Positions 8,601 to 16,689 are shown, counted from the stretch's first letter. The stretch: DNA of 64,000 nt from Bradyrhizobium sp. AZCC 1719 (GCF_036924525.1 NZ_JAZHRU010000001.1:5299001-5363000); one strand, 5' to 3'. A program made the numbers and translations. The notes: generated by a model from the letters alone, not told the origin.

Positions 8601-8999
8601 ATGCGCATCTTGCAACCGGCCGAATGGTCGAAACCCCGCGGCTTCTCGCATGGTGTCGAGGTCGACGGCCCTGGTAAATGGATCGTCCTGGCCGGCCAGA
8701 CCGGCGGCGACGAGAAGGGCGACTATGCTCCCGACATGGCCGCGCAGGTCGGCACGGCGCTCAAGCGCATCGTCAAGCTGCTTGGGGAAGCAGGCGCCGG
8801 CCCTGAGCACATCGTGCGCCTGACCTGGTACCTGACCAGCCGCAGCGAATACGAGGCCGCAGGCCCCGGCATCGGTGCGGCCTGGAAGGAAACACTCGGG
8901 CGCAATTTCCCGCCATCGACGCTGCTCTACATCGACGGGTTGGTCGACGTCAGGGCCAAGGTCGAAATCGAAGTCACCGCCTTCGTGCCCAAGGCGTAA
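8601..8999 (+). CDS. RidA family protein
   Basis: A 132-residue YjgF/YER057c/UK114 (RidA) family protein; members hydrolyse reactive enamine/imine intermediates from PLP enzymes or have related roles. Family features are the N-terminal glycine-rich strand (WIVLAGQTGG), the central helix with GTALKRIVKLLGEAGA, and FPPSTLLYIDGLVDVRAKVEIEVTAFVP. The arginine that binds carboxylate in classical RidA (R in the R-x-x-VEVE segment) is replaced by the VRAKVEIE context, so substrate use may differ. GAGGAGG precedes the ATG at 8601. Confidence 0.88.
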   Translation: MRILQPAEWSKPRGFSHGVEVDGPGKWIVLAGQTGGDEKGDYAPDMAAQVGTALKRIVKLLGEAGAGPEHIVRLTWYLTSRSEYEAAGPGIGAAWKETLGRNFPPSTLLYIDGLVDVRAKVEIEVTAFVPKA

Positions 9000-9077
9000 C
9001 CGGACATCACAATCACCGCACGGGCGCTGTCCGTTTCATCAGGCGCGCCGGCAAAGACAAAAGGATACCGTGAGCCA

Positions 9078-9281
9078 ATGACCACTACGCGATCGACCTC
9101 TGCAGATTTCGTCACCGCCTTCGCAACCGGCTGGCCCGAGCACCAGCCCGACATCATGGTGCTGTCGTTGACCACGCACCGCGGCGTGCAGGATTTTGCC
9201 TTCAACAAGGAGCAGGCGTTGTTGATCGCCAAGACGATCAAGGAGACCGCGGCGAAGCTCGAGAAGCCGAAGACGAGTTAA
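9078..9281 (+). CDS. Conserved hypothetical protein, 67 residues
   Basis: A small soluble protein with a mixed strand/helix pattern (DIMVLSLTTHRGVQDFAF, then a helix). No family is recognised. Composition and codon use match the neighbours. It lies 78 bp after ridA in the same direction and may be co-transcribed. Its function is unknown. Confidence 0.6.
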   Translation: MTTTRSTSADFVTAFATGWPEHQPDIMVLSLTTHRGVQDFAFNKEQALLIAKTIKETAAKLEKPKTS

Positions 9282-9289
9282 GCCCTGAA

Positions 9290-9393
9290 CTGTCGTCGCC
9301 CGCGAAGGCGGGCAACCCAGTATTCCAGAGACGTCGGTGACTGATCGAGAAGCCGCGGCGTACTGGATCGCCCGCCTTCGCGGGCGACGACAG
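9290..9393. repeat. Palindromic intergenic repeat
   Basis: The arms CTGTCGTCGCCCGCGAAGGC (from 9290) and GCCTTCGCGGGCGACGACAG (to 9393) are exact inverted copies around about 60 bp that contain a further imperfect pairing (CCCAGTA/TACTGGA). It is a dispersed repeat between convergent genes and could act as a terminator. Confidence 0.85.
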
Positions 9394-9417
9394 GTGGCGG
9401 GGATGGACGACCGGGGC

Positions 9418-9987
9418 CTACTTGGACAGCGAGATATTGGCAGCGCGGAACACGCTGTCGGCCCTCAGGGCGATCTGCTGCTTGTTGCCGGTGGTCTTCA
9501 GCGAGATGTTGGCGGCGAATCCGGCCGCCTGGGCGATCACCTGGAAACTGCCGCCAGCCCCGCGGCCCTGGATGGTGCCGCCGATGTTCCGGCTGGTTTC
9601 GCTCCAGGTGCCACTGACTTCGCCTCCGGCTGAGACCACCGCCGCTTGCAGATTGAACCTGTAGGCGTCGCTGGCGCAGGTGAGGGCCATTTCCATGCTG
9701 GCCCCGATCACCTTGTAGGTGGAGCGGCAGCGGATCCGCTCGCTCGAACCGTCATCCAGCGTCACCGTGCCGGGACCGGACCATGTGCCGGCCATGCCGG
9801 CGAACGTACTGGACTGAGCGTAGCTCGTGGAAGCGGCGAGGGCCGTTATTAATAAGGCCGCCATAAAAAAAGCGACGGCTGCGAATGTCAGCCGCCGCGC
9901 TTTGGCAGAAGGTTCAAAAGTCTGGCTTGCCTTACTGACGGGACGCTTCCCATCGACCGCTACATGCGACACCAGCTGAAGCCCCAT
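9418..9987 (-). CDS. Hypothetical secreted protein
   Basis: A 189-residue protein whose hydrophobic segment (FAAVAFFMAALLITALAAS) followed by SYAQ looks like a signal peptide with a long n-region. The mature part is rich in Gly, Ser and Thr strands (GTWSGPGTVTLDDGSSERIRC, then GEVSGTWSE) and holds one Cys pair, suggesting a small beta-sandwich. The start at 9987 has a GGGGAAATGG ribosome site and overlaps the upstream gene by 56 bp; a GTG at 9972 is possible. It resembles its upstream neighbour in layout, so the two may be related periplasmic proteins. Function unknown. Confidence 0.65.
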   Translation of the reverse strand: MGLQLVSHVAVDGKRPVSKASQTFEPSAKARRLTFAAVAFFMAALLITALAASTSYAQSSTFAGMAGTWSGPGTVTLDDGSSERIRCRSTYKVIGASMEMALTCASDAYRFNLQAAVVSAGGEVSGTWSETSRNIGGTIQGRGAGGSFQVIAQAAGFAANISLKTTGNKQQIALRADSVFRAANISLSK

Positions 9988-10285
9988 TCCATTTCCCCGA
10001 TCCGGAGTTGCCACTGAGTTGACCGTTCGCATATGCACCATTGATCGAGACTCGCACAAGTCCCCCGCTGCCGACGCTGCCGGAAACCGGACCGCCCGAA
10101 ATCTTGCCGCCGGTGACATTCACGGTCGACGTAGTCTGCGCATCGCAATTGCCCGCTTTTGTGACAACCGTGACCTGCCAAAGACCGTCATAGGGGTTCT
10201 GGGCGGACGCCGGAGCGGCGGCCAAGGTCGCGACGGAAGCAAGAAACGAAACAAACAACAGGTTGCGGATGCGGTTGGAGCGCAT
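9932..10285 (-). CDS. Hypothetical secreted protein, 117 residues
   Basis: A signal peptide (MRSNRIRNLLFVSFLASVATLAAAPASAQ, cleaved near 29) is followed by a short Gly/Ser-rich beta-strand protein with two cysteines (about Cys47 and Cys109). It begins NPYDGLWQVTVVT, a pattern like that in small periplasmic proteins fused to adenylate cyclases or surface proteins in rhizobia. No catalytic motif is seen. The 3' end overlaps the following gene, implying co-transcription. Confidence 0.7.
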   Translation of the reverse strand: MRSNRIRNLLFVSFLASVATLAAAPASAQNPYDGLWQVTVVTKAGNCDAQTTSTVNVTGGKISGGPVSGSVGSGGLVRVSINGAYANGQLSGNSGSGKWNGASAGVACSGRWEASRQ

Positions 10286-10487
10286 GGATCAAATCCTCGA
10301 GATGTGTGTGATGACGCGCCTTATCCGGCCACAATGTGTCCAAACTTGGGTGCGCCGCAGCACTGCGGAAAGTTCCCGAGATCTCAAACACATCAAGGTG
10401 AATCTGGTTCCGGCGGAGGAACGGAAAAATTCGCAGTTTCGTCGCGATTTCGGCAAATTGCGGGGTTTTGCGGTATGATGGTAGAGG

Positions 10488-11087
10488 TCAATGCTTGGCG
10501 TCGGCCAGGCTCGGTGCCTTGGTGGCAAATTCCTCATCCTGGGGCGTGGCCGGCAGGCTGCCGTGAGTTTTGGCGTGGTAAATGACATCGGCCAACAATT
10601 TCTGGCCGAGCGGCGCCAGCGCGCGCTCCCAGAGCTCTCGGGCGGTTTCCCCTTTTTTGACGAACACCCATTCCTGCGCGGCGATCGCGCCGGCATCCAT
10701 CCGGTCGGCGAGATGGTAGATCGTACCGCCAGCGATCGGATCGCCTTCCTTGACGGTCCATTCGACTGCGGCGATGCCGCGATGCCGGGGCAGCAGCGAG
10801 GGGTGATAGCCAATGCCGCCGAGTTTAGCTGTGGCCAGCGCCTCCCTGGTGACGCGGGCATGGCTGTGTGCCGTGACGATCAGGTCGGTCCCTGGTGCGA
10901 TTTCGGAGGCGATCACGCGCTTCGGATCGGCCTGCACCACGACGTCAATCCCGGTGGCCCGCGCCGCGGCGGCAAGCCGGTCCTCGCCGTCGTGAACGAC
11001 GACGCGAACGATATCGACCCCATGTTGGCGTAGGGTATTGAACGTCGTCACGCCAAAATGGCGGGAACCGACCAGGGTAATCCGCAT
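10488..11087 (-). CDS. Formyltransferase-family protein
   Basis: A 199-residue protein with the formyl_trans_N fold: MRITLVGSRHFG at the start, and the core signature GYHPSLLPRHRG at about residues 93-104, then LADRMDAG. Relatives transfer formyl groups from 10-formyl-THF (Fmt, PurN, ArnA). The catalytic His and the Asp after the signature are present, but the usual Asn two residues before the His is Gly here. It also lacks the C-terminal Fmt domain. It may use another substrate or be non-catalytic. The gap at 10286-10487 holds no gene. Confidence 0.8.
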   Translation of the reverse strand: MRITLVGSRHFGVTTFNTLRQHGVDIVRVVVHDGEDRLAAAARATGIDVVVQADPKRVIASEIAPGTDLIVTAHSHARVTREALATAKLGGIGYHPSLLPRHRGIAAVEWTVKEGDPIAGGTIYHLADRMDAGAIAAQEWVFVKKGETARELWERALAPLGQKLLADVIYHAKTHGSLPATPQDEEFATKAPSLADAKH

Positions 11088-11229
11088 GTGTTCCGTCCGT
11101 CGTTAATCAGGCCGATATGCCGATAGCACACGATGCCGGCCTGTTTCGATGCTCGCCAACGGGCTCGCGGGTTATCAACAGGCGGGCCGGAAGAGCACAG
11201 GCGGAGCGGCAGGGCCTAATCCTGTTCCG

Positions 11230-11475
11230 TCACCATGACAGGATTCGCAGTTCTGGCCTGGAATAGGGCGAGGCCGGTGACCGGACCGGGTCGGGCTGTT
11301 GTTCAGCCGCCCTTTGCAGGCACGCCCGCAAGTCGGCACTGCACTGCTTCATCTGGTTGCGCAGCTCGCGTCGGGCGAAGGTGGTGAGGGTGGGATCGCC
11401 AAGCTGCTGCCACGCAGCGCGCAGCCATTGCTGCAGGGCGCGGATATCGGAATCGAGCACTTCGGGCTGGTTCAT
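11230..11475 (-). CDS. Hypothetical protein, 81 residues
   Basis: A mainly helical soluble protein (DSDIRALQQWLRAAWQQL, then RRELRNQMKQCSADLRACLQRAAEQ) with a Pro-rich C-terminus. I recall similar proteins in Bradyrhizobium but know no function. It is divergent from the next secreted protein. Confidence 0.6.
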   Translation of the reverse strand: MNQPEVLDSDIRALQQWLRAAWQQLGDPTLTTFARRELRNQMKQCSADLRACLQRAAEQQPDPVRSPASPYSRPELRILSW

Positions 11476-11636
11476 GCCGCCGGAATCTCAAAACGTAATC
11501 GCGCCTTGATTAGGACTGATTCTCCCGCCGACGCCTACTCCGTAACAGGACGGACAGCACGAAAATGGCTCGCCTGGAAGCTGGGGAACGCGCGCCCTAC
11601 ATGTTCGTTGAGTGGGAGCCTCCTGGAGAGACCTCG

Positions 11637-12029
11637 ATGTCCTGCAATCTGGCGCTTGTTCTCTTCGTGGCGTTCAGCCTGATCGTTCCCACAAAGGCAT
11701 TCGCACAACTGACGCCGCCAGCCGGCTCGGCGGGCGCCGGCAATTCACCGATATCGGGCGTGCCGTTCGGACCGGCCAACCCCAGGGCGCTCTCCGATCC
11801 CAGCGGCATCGGCAACGCCGCGAACGTGCCACCGCTCCGCCCCAACCCCCCGCCGCCGGCCGTCTCCTACGGCTCAGTCGACGCGCCACGCGCACGTGTC
11901 GTGACGCCGCCATATCCAACCGCCTCGCAGCGGATCATCAGTGCGCGCAAGGCCCCGCGTAAGTCGCCGGTTCGGCCGCGGGGGCGGCCAGAGGTGAGCA
12001 GGTTCACCGGGATCTGCCGCGGGTGCTAG
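11637..12029 (+). CDS. Hypothetical secreted Pro-rich protein
   Basis: A 130-residue protein. The signal peptide MSCNLALVLFVAFSLIVPTKAFAQ is cleaved near residue 24. The mature part is low-complexity, rich in Pro, Gly, Ala and Arg (LRPNPPPPAVSYG), without recognisable domains. The ATG at 11637 has a GGAGAG ribosome site. Similar periplasmic proteins are common in Bradyrhizobium; function unknown. Bases 12030-12232 hold no gene. Confidence 0.65.
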   Translation: MSCNLALVLFVAFSLIVPTKAFAQLTPPAGSAGAGNSPISGVPFGPANPRALSDPSGIGNAANVPPLRPNPPPPAVSYGSVDAPRARVVTPPYPTASQRIISARKAPRKSPVRPRGRPEVSRFTGICRGC

Positions 12030-12232
12030 CGATCAAATTGCGATCCATCTTGCGGGAAACGAAGCGCGCCGGAAGACTGACATTTCCGCGCCCGGCCACG
12101 GCTTAGGAACAAATTTTCTCTTGCCGGATTTGTCCAACGTCAAGCGCTCGGCGGTCGTGCGTGCTGGTCGTTGCATGTGCCGACACTGAGTATCGTGCAA
12201 CGCAAAATTGCCCTTCGGCAGGGATGGCGGGA

Positions 12233-13333
12233 ATGAACTTCCAGCGACGGACGGCCAAGACTTTCTCCCAGCCAGGCCGCTCCGCCTTCCTGGACGTGCC
12301 TCATCTGCTTCGCGATGAATGGCGGCAGGCGCACGAAGACCGGCTGGCTGTCTCCTACGAACATGTCGGCGTCGGCATCGTCGAGGTCGATGAGGCGGGG
12401 CGGATGCTGCGCGTCAACCAGAAGGCCTGCGATCTGGTGGGACGAGAAGCGGCCGACTTGCTCGGCCGCTCCATCTTTGACGAGACCTCGCCACAGGACG
12501 TCGCGCAGGATCTCGCGCAGTTCAGACGACAGATCGCGGGCGAAATCGACCGCTACACCATCGAAACGCGTCTCGCGCGCAGCGAGGGGTCATACTTCTG
12601 GGCGGAGGTCACGTCCTCAAGCGTTTGCGATGCGTCGGGAAATTTTCTTTACGCGGTGCGGGCTCAGCATGACATCAGCGCCCGCAAGCAAGCCGAGCAG
12701 GAGCGGTGCGCCGCCGAAGACCGTGCGCAGCAACTCGAAACCCAGCAACGGCTTTTGCTCGATGAACTCAATCATCGCACCAAGAACAACATGCAGATGC
12801 TGCAGTCGCTGCTTTTCTCCGCGGCAAGGACCGCACGCAGCGAGGAGGCGCGCAAAGTCCTGAACGAAGCCAGCGCACGGATCGCGGCCATGGCGGCGGC
12901 GCAACGTGTGCTGTACGGCCGAGGCGATGCCACCTGCTTCGCGGCGGAGGAATTTCTGCCGGCGGTTTGTCAATCCATCCGGCAGTTGCTGCCGCCGGAT
13001 GCACGAATTGAGTGTGGCGCAGCGCGCAGCGCGCTTTCCAACGACATAGCGATGCCGCTGGCATTGATATTGAACGAGCTGCTGACAAACGCCGTGAAGC
13101 ACGGCATCAGGGACTATGCGAGGCAGGCCGTTCGCGTCAGCCTGACCGGCCAGGACGGACGGATGGCGCTCTGCGTCGAGGATGACGGCGAGGGGTTCGA
13201 CTTGGAGGCAGTGCGCAAGACCTCGTCCGGACTCCAGCTCGTACTCGGCCTCGCACGCCAGCTCCATGGAACGCTTCATGTCACGAAAAACCCTTCGCGG
13301 GCGTGCCTCGATTTCCCGGCTGCCGAGAGCTAG
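12233..13333 (+). CDS. PAS-domain sensor histidine kinase, HisKA_2/HWE type
   Basis: A 366-residue cytoplasmic kinase without membrane segments. A PAS domain (about residues 40-150) with a following PAC motif is joined to a HisKA_2-type dimerisation helix containing the phospho-acceptor His181 in LNHRTKNNMQ, then an ATP-binding domain with NELLTNAVKHG (about 281-291), VEDDGEGFD and a glycine-rich lid. Family knowledge: such kinases autophosphorylate and pass phosphate to a response regulator. The adjacent single-domain regulator starts 11 bp after the stop and is the likely partner. The start is uncertain among 12224, 12233 and a GTG at 12161. Confidence 0.88.
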   Translation: MNFQRRTAKTFSQPGRSAFLDVPHLLRDEWRQAHEDRLAVSYEHVGVGIVEVDEAGRMLRVNQKACDLVGREAADLLGRSIFDETSPQDVAQDLAQFRRQIAGEIDRYTIETRLARSEGSYFWAEVTSSSVCDASGNFLYAVRAQHDISARKQAEQERCAAEDRAQQLETQQRLLLDELNHRTKNNMQMLQSLLFSAARTARSEEARKVLNEASARIAAMAAAQRVLYGRGDATCFAAEEFLPAVCQSIRQLLPPDARIECGAARSALSNDIAMPLALILNELLTNAVKHGIRDYARQAVRVSLTGQDGRMALCVEDDGEGFDLEAVRKTSSGLQLVLGLARQLHGTLHVTKNPSRACLDFPAAES

Positions 13334-13344
13334 GTCGGTGATCG

Positions 13345-13827
13345 ATGACGACGCCCGACCAGAACGCGGGGCATATTGCGTTGCCATCCGAGCCGGACCG
13401 GAATTCGTCGCCACCTGTTGAAGAGACCTGGCGCATGGAAGGGAAACAGGGCCCGCTGCGGGTTCTTGTCGTCGAGGACGATTTCCTGATCGCCATGCAA
13501 TCCGAAGTCGCGCTGACGGCTGCCGGCTTTGAAGTTGTCGGTCCGGCCGCGACTGCAGAGGAAGCCGTCGCGCTCGCCAGCGAGGCCCAACCGACGCTTG
13601 CCGTGATGGATATTCGCCTGGCCAGCAGCCGCGACGGTATCGACGCCGCACGCCAACTCTATCAGGACTTCGCCATTCGCTGCATCTTTGCGACCGCGCA
13701 CGACGATGTGCGCACGCGCGGGCGCGCCGAGCCCTACGCCCCGCTCGGATGGCTGCCGAAGCCGTACACCATGGCATCGCTGGTATCGGTGGTCGTCGAG
13801 GCTCTCGCGCAGTTGCGCCGGCCGTAG
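13345..13827 (+). CDS. Single-domain response regulator
   Basis: A 160-residue protein with one receiver domain (about 38-158) and no output domain. Acidic pocket Glu44/Asp45, phospho-acceptor Asp89 in AVMDIRL, Thr117 and Lys139 (LPKPYT) are all intact, so phosphorylation is expected. It acts by protein-protein contact, probably downstream of the kinase encoded immediately upstream. The N-terminal 37 residues are unstructured and polar. Confidence 0.9.
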   Translation: MTTPDQNAGHIALPSEPDRNSSPPVEETWRMEGKQGPLRVLVVEDDFLIAMQSEVALTAAGFEVVGPAATAEEAVALASEAQPTLAVMDIRLASSRDGIDAARQLYQDFAIRCIFATAHDDVRTRGRAEPYAPLGWLPKPYTMASLVSVVVEALAQLRRP

Positions 13828-13938
13828 CGGAGGCGTCGGCAGTCGAACCGGACCTATGGAACTCTTCGGCCCAAACAATTACACACACGCCGCCGCTCCC
13901 GCGGCGACTGAGGCGACGTTTTACTTTCTCCGCGGGCG

Positions 13939-14025
13939 CTAGTCGGTCCGGTAGGCGTCCAGCGCGTGGGCGGCGAAGATCCCTACGCTAATCAGGGCGA
14001 GGATCCCTGCTGACAACTCGATCAT
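13939..14025 (-). CDS. Small membrane protein, 28 residues
   Basis: ATG at 14025 gives MIELSAGILALISVGIFAAH and then ALDAYRTD: one transmembrane helix with a polar C-terminus. An AGGGA motif lies about 11 bases upstream. It is too short for standard gene finders. I recall near-identical short proteins in other Bradyrhizobium genomes but could not check this. Confidence 0.6.
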   Translation of the reverse strand: MIELSAGILALISVGIFAAHALDAYRTD

Positions 14026-14124
14026 TGTTCGGCGTCCCTGTGTTTTTGTTAATAACCAGGTACGCCGCCGTTTGTTTCAGGCAGCGGTCGAGCAATCTTG
14101 ACGTTTTGGCGAGGAACAGCGGGG

Positions 14125-14331
14125 CTAGATGGAAAACGGGAGGACGTTCGGCCAGCGCTTCTTCATCCCAGCGGCAACCTGGAAGGCCAGGCGATTTTCG
14201 GATCGCGTCGATGGGGCGTACTTGGCGTGAGCGCGACGGTCGGCCGCCTTCTGTCGTCCGCGCTGGCGCCTGACATATCGTTTGGATCGCGTATGCATTT
14301 GGCATCGCTCCAAAGTCTTGTAACCAGCCAT
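14125..14331 (-). CDS. Hypothetical basic protein, 68 residues
   Basis: A very basic frame (many Arg/Lys) beginning MAGYKTLERCQMHTRSKRY, with a good GAGAGGA ribosome site in front of the ATG. No domain is recognised. The neighbourhood is full of decayed genes, so it may be a short real gene or chance. Confidence 0.35.
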   Translation of the reverse strand: MAGYKTLERCQMHTRSKRYVRRQRGRQKAADRRAHAKYAPSTRSENRLAFQVAAGMKKRWPNVLPFSI

Positions 14332-14465
14332 AATCCTCTCACTGAATTTGAGACTTGGCAACCGGACCGGCGCCCGCCGTCAGAGTGCGCCGCACAAACT
14401 GTTTCGCTTTCGCCAGGCGCGAATCTAGGCAAAGCTTGGCCAGCGACATGTCATTGGGGATGAGC

Positions 14466-14558
14466 ATGGACGTTGTGGAGCTCGTAATTTACGGCTTGCT
14501 GGCTGTGTGGGGACCGCCTCTGCTGTTTGCGGCATACTTGTTGCGGCCGATCAAATGA
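14466..14558 (+). CDS. Small membrane protein, 30 residues
   Basis: Reads MDVVELVIYGLLAVWGPPLL and then FAAYLLRPIK: one transmembrane helix with a central Trp-Gly-Pro-Pro kink. A GGGG motif lies nine bases upstream of the ATG at 14466. In-frame ATGs at 14448 and 14460 are alternatives. It is convergent with, and overlaps by eight bases, the next small gene. Confidence 0.55.
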   Translation: MDVVELVIYGLLAVWGPPLLFAAYLLRPIK

Positions 14559-14652
14559 ACTGCCTCACCATCCAGACGATGAGGAACAGCCAGCCAGCCA
14601 TCGCGATCACGACAGCGATAAAGTAGTTCACTCTCAGCCATAGATGATGCAC
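14551..14652 (-). CDS. Small membrane protein, 33 residues (GTG start)
   Basis: GTG at 14652 gives MHHLWLRVNYFIAVVIAMAG and then WLFLIVWMVRQFI: one long hydrophobic helix ending in Trp/Arg. A clear GAAGGACG ribosome site lies upstream of the GTG. It is convergent with the 30-residue membrane protein and shares eight bases with it. Function unknown. Confidence 0.55.
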   Translation of the reverse strand: MHHLWLRVNYFIAVVIAMAGWLFLIVWMVRQFI

Positions 14653-14795
14653 CGATCGTCCTTCAAGACGAAGCCGCCAGGCGGAGTATGATCGCCTGAC
14701 GGCCTGCTGGTGTGGGCCCGGACGCTTGGGGAATTGTCCGGTGGCTGATCAGTAGGCGTCGCCGCAGCGGGCGGCAATCGGACTTGCAGTTTAAC

Positions 14796-14888
14796 CTAAC
14801 CAGTCAACCTTACTGACCGCGATGTCTTCTCTCTTAGAGCGGCCTCTGCCACACGGAGTTGCTGCTTAAACTTGTTAAGCTCTGCCAT
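14796..14888 (-). CDS. Possible small helical protein, 30 residues
   Basis: Reads MAELNKFKQQLRVAEAALRE and then KTSRSVRLTG: a single amphipathic helix. Ribosome site is weak (GAAG). Directly upstream an open frame without start (residues RSGGFIQNATVKVIGRVADT onward) overlaps its start, which may be a gene relic. Support is weak. Bases 14653-14795 show nothing. Confidence 0.3.
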   Translation of the reverse strand: MAELNKFKQQLRVAEAALREKTSRSVRLTG

Positions 14889-14990
14889 GCGCTTCGACAA
14901 ACTTCGCGGTGTCCGCCACGCGCCCTATTACTTTGACGGTGGCATTCTGGATAAAGCCTCCGCTGCGGGCTAATTCTGGGAACTAAGAAC

Positions 14991-15011
14991 AAAAAACCGC
15001 CCGAAGGCGGT
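14991..15011 (-). terminator. Rho-independent terminator
   Basis: On the minus strand ACCGCC-TTCG-GGCGGT is followed by six T's. It ends the 113-residue protein gene whose stop is at 15057. Confidence 0.85.
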
Positions 15012-15056
15012 CCTGCATTCTCGACTTTTCGTTCGATCGGGCTGCGAGTGCCGCAC

Positions 15057-15398
15057 TCATACTGCTGCGCGTTCGGGATCGCTCTTGGTGAGCTCAAGCA
15101 AAAGCAACGCAATAGTCGATTTAAGATTTTCACGGCGCGCGATCAAAGCTCTCACCGTCATCGGAAATGCAAAGTGATGAGGATCTCTCGTCGGACTTTT
15201 CTGTAGTTCAGCGTCAATGCTTTGATCAAGCAAGCGGATGGCGTTCTTGATATCGACCAGCATTGCTTCAGTTTGTTGACGCCTCCGCCTAAGGGCGTCA
15301 TCCGTTGCGAGCCGCTTGCGCTCTGCCATGGCCTGTCCCTTGGCCTGAACGCGAACAAGATGTCGTAGATCCGCTGTCTCGAATTGGGTCTGGTTCAT
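15057..15398 (-). CDS. Hypothetical helical protein, 113 residues
   Basis: A soluble, charged, mainly helical protein (MNQTQFETADLRHLVRVQ, then RRRRQQTEAMLVDIKNAIRL) that could form a coiled coil. The ATG at 15398 has a GCGGAG ribosome site nine bases away; the frame is open to 15542 but without a good start. A strong terminator follows. No known family is recognised. Confidence 0.65.
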   Translation of the reverse strand: MNQTQFETADLRHLVRVQAKGQAMAERKRLATDDALRRRRQQTEAMLVDIKNAIRLLDQSIDAELQKSPTRDPHHFAFPMTVRALIARRENLKSTIALLLLELTKSDPERAAV

Positions 15399-15481
15399 TT
15401 GTTTGCTCCGCAATGGCACATCGCTGGCAGCGATACGTGGCGATGCTGTGCGGAGAGCAAGGAGCTTGCCAGAAACAAGAT

Positions 15482-15500
15482 GACCGCCCGAAGGGCGGTC
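15482..15500. repeat. Short perfect hairpin
   Basis: GACCGCCC-GAA-GGGCGGTC, a perfect stem of eight pairs in the gap upstream of the 113-residue gene. There is no T-run on either side, so it is a weak terminator at best. Confidence 0.6.
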
Positions 15501-15520
15501 TCTCTGTTTGTGAGTGCAGT

Positions 15521-15670
15521 TTGAGTGGCGCGGTTGTCCCAAGGACTACGACCGCGGCTGAAGTCGATCCGATCTTCTTACTGATCGAGGAGAACAAGGA
15601 AGCGAATGCGCATTTTTACGCCGCATCAGAGGTGCTCCCCGGGCAGACTCAGCCCGGATCCCCGAGCTGA
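15521..15670 (+). CDS. Possible small protein or gene relic, 49 residues
   Basis: The frame contains EVDPIFLLIEENKEANAHFY, similar to my memory of small Bradyrhizobium proteins with a DPIF-A-IE core followed by a helix. Only a TTG at 15521 could start it and there is no good ribosome site, so it may be the end of a decayed gene. Confidence 0.35.
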   Translation: MSGAVVPRTTTAAEVDPIFLLIEENKEANAHFYAASEVLPGQTQPGSPS

Positions 15671-15772
15671 TTAACGGCCCATTGGAAGCCAGGGCGTTAA
15701 CTTTTTCTTAAGGATTCGGCTGAGATAGTTCAGACTTTAAGAAATTGCGAATCATCGGGCTGGAGATTTGCC

Positions 15773-15874
15773 ATGCTTACGACGGTTCTCTTGATGGCTT
15801 TGACCGCGCTGGCCGCTTGTACAGCTATTCTTGTCCGCTTCGAATTGTTAGCCCGAAAGCGAAGAGCGTCATAA
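15773..15874 (+). CDS. Small membrane protein, 33 residues
   Basis: Reads MLTTVLLMALTALAACTAIL and then VRFELLARKRRAS: one N-terminal transmembrane helix and a basic tail, predicted N-out/C-in by the positive-inside rule. A GGAG ribosome site lies nine bases upstream of the ATG. Function unknown. Confidence 0.6.
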   Translation: MLTTVLLMALTALAACTAILVRFELLARKRRAS

Positions 15875-15956
15875 CTACTTCAGGCGGTAAGCCAATGCCC
15901 ATTGGGGCGGCGAGGGTAGAGCAGCCGGACATCGGGAGCCGAACGGCTGCATAGAG

Positions 15957-16199
15957 CTACAGGTCGAAGACCACGCCAAGTCTGTACTCTTTGCGCCACA
16001 CAACGCGACAAGGGAGCTTTAGCTTGTCATCCGGCAAGATCAATGTGAACTCATCGGGAATGCGGATCAGCTCGGAAAAGTCCAGCGCCGCGCCCGTGCT
16101 GGATATGTCGCGAACAGTGCAGGGATACTTGTCGCCGCCGTAATCGATCTTGGCCGGCTTCATGACGCGAACACGAGGAGCAATCCGGGTTTCCACCAT
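15957..16199 (-). CDS. PilZ-domain protein
   Basis: An 80-residue stand-alone PilZ domain, a cyclic-di-GMP receptor family. The RxxxR motif is RIAPR (residues 5-9) and the D-x-S-x2-G motif is DISSTG (about 31-36), so c-di-GMP binding is plausible. The rest is the expected beta-barrel with a final CRVVWRKEYRLGVVFDL. No output domain is attached, so it would act by binding a partner. It is a single gene. Confidence 0.88.
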   Translation of the reverse strand: MVETRIAPRVRVMKPAKIDYGGDKYPCTVRDISSTGAALDFSELIRIPDEFTLILPDDKLKLPCRVVWRKEYRLGVVFDL

Positions 16200-16320
16200 C
16201 GCAATATGCCCACTTTAAAATACTGCCTTAGTAGCACTGAATCCTTAAAGCGCTCCAAAGATGGAACCCGGTTTCAGGCACACCTGACTTCTCAAACACC
16301 TGGCTTCTCAAATAGCGGCC

Positions 16321-16443
16321 TCACATGGTCATGCCAGCGATCGGCGTCGAATGGCTACTGTGATAATCGCCGCAGAACACGACGACACCGAAGACGCCGG
16401 ATTCGCGCATCTCTCCAAAGGTAATTTTCTGCGGGCGCTGCAT
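16321..16443 (-). pseudogene. Frameshifted member of a small Bradyrhizobium family
   Basis: The reading MQRPQKITFGEMRESGVFGV and then VVFCGDYHSSHS matches my recollection of a common family (MQRPQKITFGEMRE, then CADYRCSHS, ADRW and a CGKRGADVRPDF end). After HS the frame is lost: the continuing ADRW sequence appears one base out of phase and then decays without the final cysteine motif. It is therefore a relic or a truncated 40-residue protein. Confidence 0.55.
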
Positions 16444-16689
16444 CGCGCCCAATTCTGCCAAGAATCGAAATCAGCCTGAATAAGCCACTTTGGGGAGTGC
16501 CCTTTGGGGAGTGCCCTGGCGTGGCGCGGCTCTGCGCATGTCGTCCGGCAACGTCGTGCGCAGAGCCTTCCATTGTTGGAAGGCTCCGGCAACGAGGACC
16601 CGCGAGGCTACAGTGACCCCAGCGTCTGCCATACGATGGCCAGCACCAGGAGCATGGCGTAAGCGGTCCTGCGGCCAATGCGGTTCACT

